From positions 230,434 through 294,433 of the forward strand of contig CAJNOP010000122.1 of NCBI GenBank assembly GCA_905250075.1: a stretch of DNA of 64,000 bases. The letters are read 5' to 3'. Position numbers and translations under genes: made by a program. This stretch comes from Rotaria sp. Silwood1 (lineage: Eukaryota > Rotifera > Eurotatoria > Philodinida > Philodinidae). This document shows, piece by piece, positions 36,223 to 45,539 of this stretch; position 1 is the stretch's first letter; each line of letters begins with the position of its first letter. The notes under the pieces are model-generated. The model saw only the letters and a program-made list of their open reading frames with translations, did not search any database and was not told the origin of the DNA.

Positions 36223-37043
36223 GTCTTAATCTCAGATTAGGGTCAGAGTGTATCATCACCGCCGCCAAAAGTATGTGATAGACACAATGCACGCTTTAGT
36301 AGGTATTGATGTGTATGACTCTAGTTGTTGCTGTGTATGAAGTTCAAATATACTGCTGATCGGCAATTATTTTTACTGAAACAATCTGTGTTGTTAGTAA
36401 ATCATAGTAGAGTCGTGAATCTTATGATACCGTTGAAGCTAGCTTTATGTTAAATACATATCTTGCAAAATTTTGTGCCCACAAAAAATCAATTTCTAGT
36501 AAGAATTGATGTACGTTAACAAATTGGATGCGTAATAGTTTAACAACATGATTATAAAGAAGCACTTGATAACTTTTAGTTTTAAAGAGATAATAGACCT
36601 CAAACAATAACAGACCATTAGCATCATCCATGTACTATAATTGATAAAACAATCACATTTTTCTGATAACTGACTGAGGCTACATGAACAAAAAAGAATC
36701 GGGATACCCTTTGGCTGGCCACGTCCATATGTATAGAAGGGTAATCATTAAAAGAGATAAGAAAAAAAAAGACAGGAAAAGTCAAAAAGATAATCTGAGC
36801 AGACAGACATGTCACTTTTTATACTAATTTGGTCTTCAAAAGAGTGTGCATAATTTGGTATGGAGTTTATTCCGTCCATGCAGATTTTTGGCATCAAAAG
36901 TTTTTACGTCAAAAACCGACCAATTTTTTTTCGCACGAATTGAAAAAATTTAATGCTGCCCAAGCACGCATATTTTGTACATGACGGATTTTGCTTTTCT
37001 ATTTTTCTCCAACTGCATAGAGGTGCTCTTTAGTCAGTACATG

Positions 37044-37452
37044 CTAAGGTTAAGTTTCCACGAAATCACATTACATATTCAATTGCATACGACTAATACT
37101 GTTCTGAATTCTAAATCTTCACCGTAAATATAAAAAAAATAATATAATTGTTATTTAGAATAATATCGCTCAGAATTTCTCCAACGCATATTCGTACTCG
37201 TGAAATACTTGAAATTTTCTGCTCGAATCTTTTCTGCGATTATATTTTAGAATATTACGAAAATTATTTTTCATTTGTTGATTAGACGTGTGCAAACAGA
37301 AGATGTAAAGTACTTAACAATCAAGAATATGTTTTGGAGAAATTGTGAATGATATTATTTTCTTATATTTACGATGAAGACTTAGAATTCTGAACATTAT
37401 TAGTTCTATACAGTTGAATGTGTAATGTGATTTCGTGGAAACGTAACCTTAG
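37044..37452. mobile_element. 409-bp MITE with long inverted arms
   Basis: The left end CTAAGGTTAAGTTTCCACGA and the right end TCGTGGAAACGTAACCTTAG are inverted copies. Pairing continues inward through AATCACATTAC and then TTCTGAATTCTAAATCTTC versus its complement near 37378-37398. The centre is AT-rich. There is no coding frame. Confidence 0.8.
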
Positions 37453-37889
37453 AATATACTTACTAAATGGCAGCGCTATGGAGATTAAGCAATAAGAAAT
37501 GAATTATATAGTGAAAATATTATCCTTAGATTCAATATGTGCCTAACTACACTAATTCTTCAATCAACATTAAAAAAAATTCGTTGATAAAAAAACAGTT
37601 TTAAACTTATTTAAAACTAAAGATTTAAAATCATCTAACTGATTTATATTAGATAAGGAATATCACCGTCTACCTTGTGGATGAACTACTTATTAGAAAA
37701 AAGGAGAACGCACTTAAATGCCATTCGAATGCATCTTTATTCTCATAACGGAACATTCGATAAAAAAAAGAGACTCATGTTGGATAGTAAGTACTCAGCG
37801 TTTTACCGCTATGAACTATCCAAGGCAAAGAATCTGATGCTAAGATTTTACGTTTTGTCTTACGAAAATCGTGATGTCTGACAAACACA

Positions 37890-38006
37890 CATCAAGTTAT
37901 ATTGTAAGATGCGCGCGAGATCTTACTTCTAAGATATTATTACAAGATCTTAGGGAAATCTACGTGTCGGTAAGGTCTTACATGTATCTTACAATATGAC
38001 TTGATG
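37890..38006. mobile_element. 117-bp MITE with TAAGATCTTA subrepeats
   Basis: The ends CATCAAGTTATATTGTAAGA and TCTTACAATATGACTTGATG are inverted copies. The interior repeats short palindromes (GAGATCTTAC, AAGATCTTAG, AAGGTCTTAC). It is a miniature member of the window's class of TIR elements with motif-built interiors. Confidence 0.75.
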
Positions 38007-38136
38007 GATATTTTTCTGACACGCACGATTTTTCTGATTTTACAAGTCCTACTTTTTGATTGGTTGACCTGGATAACTACTTGATGATAAAAGCAATTAT
38101 ATTTATTGGATACGAATTACCTATTTTAAGGTATTG

Positions 38137-38205
38137 ATGTGAATGTGGATGCGGATGCGGATGTCACAGAAAATCTGTTTTACACCGACACTCTCAAGCG
38201 AAAAA
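38137..38205. repeat. weak telomere-like inverted element
   Basis: GATGTGAATGTGGATGCGGA followed after about 30 bp by TTACACCGACACTCTC. Strongly decayed, included for completeness. Confidence 0.3.
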
Positions 38206-38945
38206 TTTCTATAGTTATTAGAACGAGAAAGAAAAATAAATAATGTTCATTACTTAAAGTATCTTTGTGATGATTTAGATCAAAAATTGACTGTCTGTGC
38301 AATAGCTACCACCATCTCAGCCTGATTTATCGTCACTTTCACTACTTTGTCATCATTTTTATCATTTCATCACTCTTACCATGTGAACGGTCACAAAAAT
38401 AATTAAGTCGCCAAGACGATGGCCTCATCGACCACACATGCAACCATTTGTAATATTTTTGTGGTTACTTATACTACGTACTACAGACGAACATACAGAC
38501 ACAGGTGAATTTTTTATTCCAGACACGATTCTTTCAGCTTAGGGAAAAAATAAATCATTGTAATGTAATTTTTGATTTCGTTTTACAATTTATGAATCTT
38601 TAAATAAATATCAAATCCTCTGTACGAACAGTGAGAAGAAGAGAACAAGAAATATCATTTTTGATCCCATTATAAGAGCAGAGCTATTGAAAGGATGACT
38701 TAGGCGTTACCAATACTTTTTTCTATGATCATGGCTGATCGATTCAAGGAGAATATCAGTGAGATTAGGTAAAGTAACGTGAAAGAGCGAAAACAACAAA
38801 TATTTTTTTTCTCATTCATATCATCAGATCAACGTAGCAATTATTTTATTGTTGTTGATCAACTCACAGCATCATCCATACGTTTTCTTCACTCGTTACT
38901 CCTTTGCGAGTAATCAATACAACAGTAAATCAGTATTGTCATAGA

Positions 38946-40358
38946 ATGTCTTGGCTACTATTGCTCTTAATTACTTTTATTACTAAAGCGTATGCCATCG
39001 ATTTATATACTCCATGGATAATCTCAGCCGGTCCAACCTATGCTTCCTACAAGTTCAACGTCCTTCAACATCTCGCTAGCATCTCGCCTTATTTTGAAAC
39101 TAACCCTGATGGACTAAACCCTGATCCTCCTCAAGGTTGCAAAGTCGGCAAAGCCGTCTATCTCGTGCGCCACGGCTCTATTTACGTGAACGACAATCAT
39201 TACCTATTGACTATCGAACCATTTTTGCAACGTCTCAAGAACTCGTCTTATTACGTAGACTTTTCCAATTCGACAGACTTAGCTTTCTTAACTCACTGGA
39301 CCTCACCCATCTCAAATAGTGATGAACAAATAGAAAAACTTACCAAACTCGGGTTTCTCGAATCATTTAACTTTGGCACTCGCCTCGCATACCGATATCC
39401 AGATTTACTACCCGTAAAAAAGGATGCGTCTTTCAAGGTCTGGGCATCAGATTCAAATCGAACGTTGCGAAGTGCTGAGGCACTCTTTACTGGACTTTAT
39501 GCTGGACATGAAACGATTGGCATGGTGGTTAGCATCTCAGAAGACAAGGATGAAGGAGCCAATACGCTAACACCGAGGAGAACCTGTCCAAGATTTGATG
39601 GTTCAAACGGTTGGAAACTAGCGAATATATGGCTAAAATACTACACAGTGCCAATTATAGCGCGATTGACCGCTGAGGGATCGGGATTTCGTTTTTCGGC
39701 CGAAGATGTGCTGGCGATGCAAGAACTGTGTGGATACGAAACCATCATTCGAGGTTCTTCACCATTTTGTGGACTTTTTACGTCCGAGGAATGGTTATCT
39801 TTCGAGTACTATTCCGATATCAAGTACTACTATGAGTTGGGCTACGGGAATACTATATCACCTAGCCTTGGTATGCCTTGGGTCATTGCAACGAGCGATC
39901 TTCTCAGTCAAACAGATGCCATGGATCAACATCTGTACATTAGCGTCACCCATCGACAAATGCCACCTTTTGTTTTAACAGCATTGGGTTTATATAACGA
40001 TTGTGACTACATTGGCACGACAAATATAAACCATACGCTTCCACTCGACCAAATTAATTATATGCGGACATGGAAGACGAGCAGCTTCCTGTCATTTATG
40101 GGTCACATTGCATTGGAACGACTCGATTGTACATCTACTGCGTACACTGGATCATTTGTGAGAGTTCTTGTCAATTCGGCACCGAAGCCTTTACCAGGAT
40201 GTATGAATGGTCCGAGTGCTAGTTGTCCCTTAAAACAGTACACGGATTATGTCAAGCATCGCAGTGCTTCATATGAAAACTTTTCAAAAGCTTGTGGGTT
40301 GGAAAACAAAAATGTCGCTGAGGTGTTGAGTTTTTTTGTGAAAGAAAATTTTATTTAG
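38946..40358 (+). CDS. secreted histidine acid phosphatase/phytase-like enzyme
   Basis: The intronless 470-residue protein begins with the signal peptide SWLLLLLITFITKAYA. It then has the clade-2 histidine phosphatase order. There is an N-terminal NVLQHLASISPYFE block, the catalytic RHG at residues 75-77 within VYLVRHGSIY, a conserved arginine in VWASDSNRTLRSAEA, and a C-terminal catalytic-site block SVTHRQMPPFVLTALGLYND with His336. The classical phytase HD motif is HR here; a HR-x-x-PP-x-V-L-x-ALGLF version is, from general knowledge, a feature of fungal relatives. Function: extracellular or lysosomal hydrolysis of phosphate monoesters, possibly inositol phosphates. The first ATG after the upstream in-frame leader was chosen because it starts the signal peptide. 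The lack of introns and a G+C content visibly higher than its surroundings suggest acquisition by horizontal transfer, as is common in bdelloids. It appears intact. Confidence 0.85.
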   Translation: MSWLLLLLITFITKAYAIDLYTPWIISAGPTYASYKFNVLQHLASISPYFETNPDGLNPDPPQGCKVGKAVYLVRHGSIYVNDNHYLLTIEPFLQRLKNSSYYVDFSNSTDLAFLTHWTSPISNSDEQIEKLTKLGFLESFNFGTRLAYRYPDLLPVKKDASFKVWASDSNRTLRSAEALFTGLYAGHETIGMVVSISEDKDEGANTLTPRRTCPRFDGSNGWKLANIWLKYYTVPIIARLTAEGSGFRFSAEDVLAMQELCGYETIIRGSSPFCGLFTSEEWLSFEYYSDIKYYYELGYGNTISPSLGMPWVIATSDLLSQTDAMDQHLYISVTHRQMPPFVLTALGLYNDCDYIGTTNINHTLPLDQINYMRTWKTSSFLSFMGHIALERLDCTSTAYTGSFVRVLVNSAPKPLPGCMNGPSASCPLKQYTDYVKHRSASYENFSKACGLENKNVAEVLSFFVKENFI

Positions 40359-40620
40359 AGATTTGTGGCGTAGCTTTAATACATACTGATTGGGTACTTA
40401 TTAGTGCTGGATAGTCAACATTCGTTTAACAGAGAGATTTCTCAGACAAGTAAGACGATGACGAGCATGATCAAATCTATGTTTCAGATTCTATATACTT
40501 ATATTTTGAAAAAATGAAGATATTGGTTTACGATTTTATTCCTTGTTACATATCCTTCGAAGAAATGAATGTCACTGGAGAGATCGGCAAATCAACCACT
40601 CTATCTCTAAAATTGCATAA

Positions 40621-40682
40621 AGGGTGTGGGTGGGTATCGGTGGAGGGAAAAAATCCACAACCACACCCACACCCACACCCTG
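40621..40682. repeat. TLI 11, compact
   Basis: AGGGTGTGGGTGGGTATCGG, spacer TGGAGGGAAAAAATCCAC, then AACCACACCCACACCCACAC ending CCCTGG. One of the best-preserved members at 62 bp. It lies about 260 bp after the phosphatase stop codon. Confidence 0.85.
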
Positions 40683-41007
40683 GGATTCATTTACGCGGAG
40701 ATATCAGTTGTGCGACACTCGATGAAACAAAAAGCTAACTTTTGTGTGATAATGTCCTTCTTTTTGCCAGTGAATGAAAGAATTCTGAACCTTCACAAAA
40801 TGTTTCACGTGGTTTACGCTTGAAAGTAAATCCTCATGGCAAATATTCGTATTGACTGCAAACTTTTTTGTGATAATCAGTCTTCAATAGAATAGGGCCG
40901 AAAAAGAATGGGAAAAAAGAACATATGTGTATTTGTTTGCCTATTACTAGAGCGCCTCTTAGTTATACTGTTATACTTCACAAATACACGATCAGGCAAT
41001 TGTTACG

Positions 41008-41337
41008 ATGCGCTCTTTCGTTTTACTCTTTCTCATCACCCTCTCCTGTTTTACTGTTGAGGCACTTCCAAAGAGTCAGCTACGCAAGACTCATGCTGGT
41101 GAGCTTCTATCTTTTTCAAAAGGATATTACAATGAATTTCTCCTAGGTTCCTGTCCGCCTATTCTAATGTGTGCCCCCTATTGTCCACCTGTACCGGCCA
41201 GTCAGGTCATTGAAGCATGTGCAAACAAACCGGATTGCTGTGTGAGAGACAGTCAATGTAATCTAGACGAAAAATGCTGCCAATATGGTTGTGGCTGTAG
41301 CAGGCGATGTACCAAAGCTCAAGAAATGACACGCTGA
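41008..41337 (+). CDS. small secreted WAP-like (four-disulfide core) protein
   Basis: Exons 41008-41098 and 41147-41337 flank a 48-nt GT-AG intron (GTGAGCTT...CTCCTAG). Being a multiple of three, the intron leaves the frame open even if retained. The spliced protein is 93 residues. A signal peptide (SFVLLFLITLSCFTVEALP) is followed by a cysteine-rich region: GSCPPILMCAPYCPP, ACANKPDCCVRDSQC and NLDEKCCQYGCGCSRRC. The D-x-x-C-x-x-x-x-K-CC-x-x-x-C order is that of whey acidic protein domains, which often inhibit serine proteases or kill microbes; the role here is inference. An AATAAA-like CAATAAAAAA lies about 40 bp after the stop. A truncated relative occurs at 58473. Confidence 0.75.
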   Translation: MRSFVLLFLITLSCFTVEALPKSQLRKTHAGELLSFSKGYYNEFLLGSCPPILMCAPYCPPVPASQVIEACANKPDCCVRDSQCNLDEKCCQYGCGCSRRCTKAQEMTR

Positions 41338-42092
41338 AAAATGAAGCCTTAAAGTATAACTTGATCTTTGATGATACAATAAAAAAAATCAGAAATCCTG
41401 ATGATATCCTTTCAATTCGATCTCTAGAGTTAATACGTTGAACATACAGCCGAATACAATACTTGTTCTTTCCAAACAAATCAGCTATCTTCTTTGAAGC
41501 TAGAGAACGTTTCTAATTGATAGATTTCTTTAAAATAACATCTTTTAAATTAAAACTAGAGAAAATCTGAGATTGCGCTAATACTCAAATGCTTCCGGTA
41601 CCCTGAATCTTAGGCTCTTTAGAGGTCTGTGGGCTGAAACTTTGTAGGAATACCTTTCTCTATACACCCTGATCGGCGACACAAACTGCAGTTTGAACGC
41701 GTTCACATTTCATAAGATCCAGAGTGATAGATGGTCTTTGTTTCAATCGTCGTATCTCATAAGTTACCCAATCAAATGCAATACAATGCTAATCTACGAT
41801 CATTTTTTTAACATATTTAATTGAGACACCGATTCAGAACCCAACAGAAATCTATGTATCACCTTTGACCTATACAACTGCAAGTTGTGTTGAACTGATT
41901 AATCAACTTCTGTATAGTCGAGAAGAGAATGTTATTGCAGTTGTTTTCATCAATACTAAAAAAAATATGATTATCGACTACTCTATTGTATGGTTGCAGA
42001 AAGAAAATCGTCGTTTGGCTTTTTCACATCGGTGTGCGAAAGAGAAAAAATCCACCAAATCAAAGATAACGCTCTAGATTGCTGGTTCTTAT
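41338..42092. other. No supported gene
   Basis: The 3' flank of the WAP-like gene and AT-rich sequence. The only frames are short and motif-free. Confidence 0.4.
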
Positions 42093-42158
42093 AGGGAGTG
42101 GGTGTGGATATGGGTCACTTCAGTGTCATCTCACACCCACACCCGACATCCACCCTGA
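42093..42158. repeat. TLI 12
   Basis: AGGGAGTGGGTGTGGATATG, spacer GGTCACTTCAGTGTCATC, then TCACACCCACACCCGACATC ending CACCCTGA. Its right edge coincides with the left boundary of the duplicated pseudogene segment. Confidence 0.8.
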
Positions 42159-42864
42159 TTTCTCGGCTCTGCTAAATCTGAAATAGTCCTTTCTCTCGAT
42201 GATGATTTGTAAATAGGAAAGACTTTCGGCTTTGTATGAATAATAATAGTGTTTCTATAAATCGAATATGTACTGTGCCCATTTAGGTAAAAGGTCGCCA
42301 GTATTTATTTTATAGCCAACTTCAATAAAATCTTTTATTTCAATATTCAAACATGTTTGACTGATATTTTTATTTGAACTGGTTTTTAAAGCCATGTAAT
42401 GTTCTTGAACACGTTTTTTTAACTCATTGAAATTAATTTTACCTTTGTCTAATTGAATCATATGTAGAGTTTTAAATTTTGACTATTCGATTAAAACTTC
42501 ATTTGTATTTTCATCGTATTCCATTCCACTAGCAATTAATTCTGCTCTAATTTTATGTTCATATGAACGTGATAACATTTCATCATCTGTTTTTATCACA
42601 TTTTTTGTTGTTTTATGGAATTTTAAATAGTGCTCAATTGTTAAAATAACCTTTAGAAGAACATCATCAGTATAAATATTTCCTTTTCTCCCTGCAGTTC
42701 GACCAATATCAATCATAAAACCCATAATCATTTGTTCATTCATTAATTCATGATTAGGATACTTCGTTGCAAGTACATCAGCAGCAGTCATGTGTAAAAG
42801 AAAATGTGCACTCGAGTTATTCGGTTCAATATTTCCATAATAATCTTTCATTTTTTTTTTGTCG
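42157..42864 (-). pseudogene. duplicated unknown gene, copy 1 (nonsense codon; cut by assembly gap)
   Basis: The coding sequence reads from about 42855 (MKDYYGNIEPN) down to 42255 (LLPKWAQYIFDL), about 200 residues. Recognisable blocks are HFLLHMTAADVLATKYPNHE, MIMGFMIDIGRTAGRKGNIY, KVILTIEHYLKFHKTTKN, EHKIRAELIASGMEYDENTN and KDFIEVGYKINTGDLL. No signal peptide or TM helix is present and no family was recognised. An in-frame TAG at 42483-42485 follows VLIE; the other copy at 63.3-64.0 kb has TCG here. That copy is nearly identical over the whole segment including about 100 bp of 3' flank. The first visible methionine sits just after an A-run next to the N gap, so the true 5' end may be missing. 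Confidence 0.7.
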
Positions 42865-42964
42865 NNNNNNNNNNNNNNNNNNNNNNNNNNNNNNNNNNNN
42901 NNNNNNNNNNNNNNNNNNNNNNNNNNNNNNNNNNNNNNNNNNNNNNNNNNNNNNNNNNNNNNNN
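42865..42964. other. assembly gap of 100 N
   Basis: Exactly 100 Ns, a standard scaffold-gap size, so the true length is unknown. It lies between the duplicated pseudogene and a perfect CCCACA array, so repeat collapse is the likely reason for the gap. Confidence 0.98.
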
Positions 42965-43009
42965 CCCACACCCACACCCACACCCACACCCACACCCACA
43001 CCCACCCTA
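42965..43009. repeat. perfect CCCACA (telomere-type) array
   Basis: Seven uninterrupted CCCACA units and a partial one, ending CCCACCCTA. This is the exact complement of the reported bdelloid telomere hexamer TGTGGG and the only perfect array in the window. By analogy with the TLI elements it is probably the right arm of a member whose left arm fell in the adjacent gap. Confidence 0.9.
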
Positions 43010-43550
43010 TTTTTAGAGCTTTATAGAGGCACTTTCGATGTTCATTTCGCATCTATTCAAAAATCGCTCCTAGAAGGCTAAAAATTTGGATTTGTAGGTT
43101 TTTTTGACATGCTCTTTCATTTGCAATGATAAAAAACATAGGTCAACAAATTTTGTATGGCATGAATTCTCGATCGAGCCGTGGACTGTCTCTTAACATT
43201 TTGTGCTATAAGTAATGTGGAAAAGACTATTTTTTTTCGATACTCGTATCTCAGGACAGGAGGAACCCAAAAATCCGAAACTTTCAGAATAAGCTAGTCT
43301 CATTGGGACCTTTCTCTGAGCAAAGTTTCGAGTGGAAAGTCGAAAATTGATTTTTCAGGTGAATCTGAGGAGGACCACGACTTTTTGCTTAAAAATGCCG
43401 TAAAAATTAAATATCTCGACAGAAATTAGCTAGGAGCACGAGTCCTTTTCAGGATATTCATACCTCATTAGAGCCTACATAATGCACATAGTCTTGCCTC
43501 AGTAGCGATTTGGCATCTGGGAATTGCTCTTGACCCCCGTTTTCTGTCCA

Positions 43551-43614
43551 CTGTGTGGGGTGGGGTGTGGATGTGGGTGAAAGGAGAGGACACACCCACA
43601 CCCTCAGTACTAAG
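43551..43614. repeat. TLI 13
   Basis: CTGTGTGGGGTGGGGTGTGG and ATGTGGGTG, a short spacer AAAGGAGAGGA, then CACACCCACACCCTCAGTAC. The right edge CCCTCAGTAC is identical to that of TLI 1. Confidence 0.8.
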
Positions 43615-43966
43615 TGATGCTTTGTAGCACATACGGGTAAAACTCAATTACAGATAAAATCTAATCACGCGGAACAAAATGAAATATCTACGTCAATATG
43701 GTTAACAATGCAAAGTTTTCAGAATGATCCTTGATAATTTGATGTTTAGATTTTATGTCGGGTTGAATTGTTGTGACCAGACCATTAATCCATTTCTCGG
43801 TTTGACCTCAAGACTTGTTAGCGACTGGGTTTATATTTTAGGCAAAATGCCCAGTGTAATCTTTGTAGGACCTACGTCACATAGGAAAATATGTGCTATC
43901 GCAAACCATAACTGCGAGACAGTCAAAAAGGATGTAGGCGTGCGAATGCCTATGGTAGTATACGTG

Positions 43967-44054
43967 CGTGTAGGTATGAGTGCGGGTGGAGCGTAGTGGA
44001 TGTGGGTGTTTTCTTTTGTGTATTTCATGCGATCCACACCTACGCTCACACCCG
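43967..44054. repeat. TLI 14
   Basis: GCGTGTAGGTATGAGTGCGG and GTGGATGTGGGTG, then after a spacer ATCCACACCTACGCTCACAC ending CCGAT. Degenerate, G-rich first. Confidence 0.65.
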
Positions 44055-45539
44055 ATCGCTAGAATTTTTCCTTCTATCTTGTATGGATATTCCCAACATT
44101 GCGTGTTGTTCATCATCGTATATATAGCTGTGATTATCCTGTAATAAAGAGGATACCGAGTGATAGTGTGAAATCATCTTTGGTCAATAACATATTTAAG
44201 TCGGAAAGATACAACCTATCAAATAATCACTATATGATAGTTTTCAACTTTGTTTTGTTTAATTCTTAGAAAAAAACATTTGGAATAAAATCTCTAAAGA
44301 GACAATCAGAGAAAAACGGCAATAAGCCAGTGTATGTGATTGAAAAAAAAGAACAAAAACATCATTATTTTTTTTTATGTTCATAGAAGCATTGTTTGAA
44401 GAATATGTTAGTTTCTGTGCCACTAGCATAGTTACGGTTTCATTGAATCTTATTAATATGCAAATAAAATATTCATAAGAAGAAAAGTTGAAAAATATGA
44501 AATGCATTCATTTAAATTATATTTCTTACACACAACCAGCTGTATGAAAAAATATTCATCTATCAGAGTATCATTTGTTCGAAGACCAACTTCAAGTCAA
44601 GGAACATTAAAGGTAATCCCGTCGAGAAATAAAATTGACGTAGTCCTTTCATTGGTCTCTCTCTCTCTCTATCAGGTAACACCGACGAATGACCAACAAC
44701 CGTATTCAAAACAGATAAAACAATGCATAGCAAAGGAGCAGGAGCAACCATCATCTACCCAGAGCCAGTCATCCCGTAGTCGGATCTTATCGAATACTTT
44801 AAGATCTCACCACAACCGGGTCAGACCTTCCCAGATCCCTTCAGAAATCAAGACCAACCGTGAGTATCTTGTAGAATTATGCACGGAATTACATTTAGAT
44901 CCCTAGTGTTGGAATCTGATCTCATAGGTTCTGGTCGAAATCCTGTAGTTTCTATTTGGATTTAAAATCATCCGCTTGCGCGATTGCTGTATTTGCTTTT
45001 ATCTAACCGTTCTTTAGAGATAAGCTTTTCTTGGACGTCAAAATAAACTCGAAAATTTCGAAAAATAATGGTGAATTCTAATTCCTGGAATTTACAGACC
45101 TGAGAAGGTGCTCCGTTCTAGAGGCATATATACGTATATCGAAGGACCTGTTTAATATGATACATCGGTCTCATAGTAAGATACAAATCTTTGTTTATGC
45201 TAGGCTACTTCTCAGTAACAATATAGTTCATAACCAATGATGGAGAATACTCTGAGAACCATCTCCTAACGAATGAAGAAAATCCTGCCCCAAACACTCA
45301 AATACATAGGTGGCAAACAGGCTGTCTACGATGATATACCAATCTGCCTACTCTATTATCACTTGTGACGGTCTATGTATAATGACGAATGATCATGAGC
45401 CATGAAGGTCCTTGAATCAGCATGCTGCTCATTTATTAAAACTCTCGAGTCTTTTCGTTTCGGTCATTAAAGGGGGAGGGAAACATTTTTGGAGAATCAC
45501 GGTTTTTTAAAATAAAATTCGAATAAAAGGCTTTCGCGA

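Larger units (their letters stand above)
34460..36642 (-). mobile_element. DDE-transposase DNA transposon with about 150-bp TIRs
   Basis: The left end (AATTATAGTACATGTATGATG) and the right end read in reverse (AATTATAGTACATGGATGATG) match for about 150-160 bp, with roughly 85 percent identity by eye (left 34460-34615, right 36490-36642). Between them lies a minus-strand transposase pseudogene of the DDE_Tnp_4 type and a tRNA-like segment. Long TIRs plus this transposase suggest an ISL2EU/Harbinger-like (PIF superfamily) element; the clade is inference. Confidence 0.8.
43010..45539. other. No supported gene apart from two telomere-like elements
   Basis: A frame at 44502-44906 with a possible TCTCTCTCTATCAG acceptor near 44670 encodes a Gln/Ser/Arg-rich, disordered-looking tail. 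It lacks motifs and was not accepted. The remainder is AT-rich with no clear signals. Confidence 0.35.

Noticed and set aside
44502..44906. 134-codon plus-strand frame with Gln/Ser/Arg-rich tail and possible splice acceptor
   Set aside because: No domain, signal peptide or matching upstream exon; composition alone is not enough.
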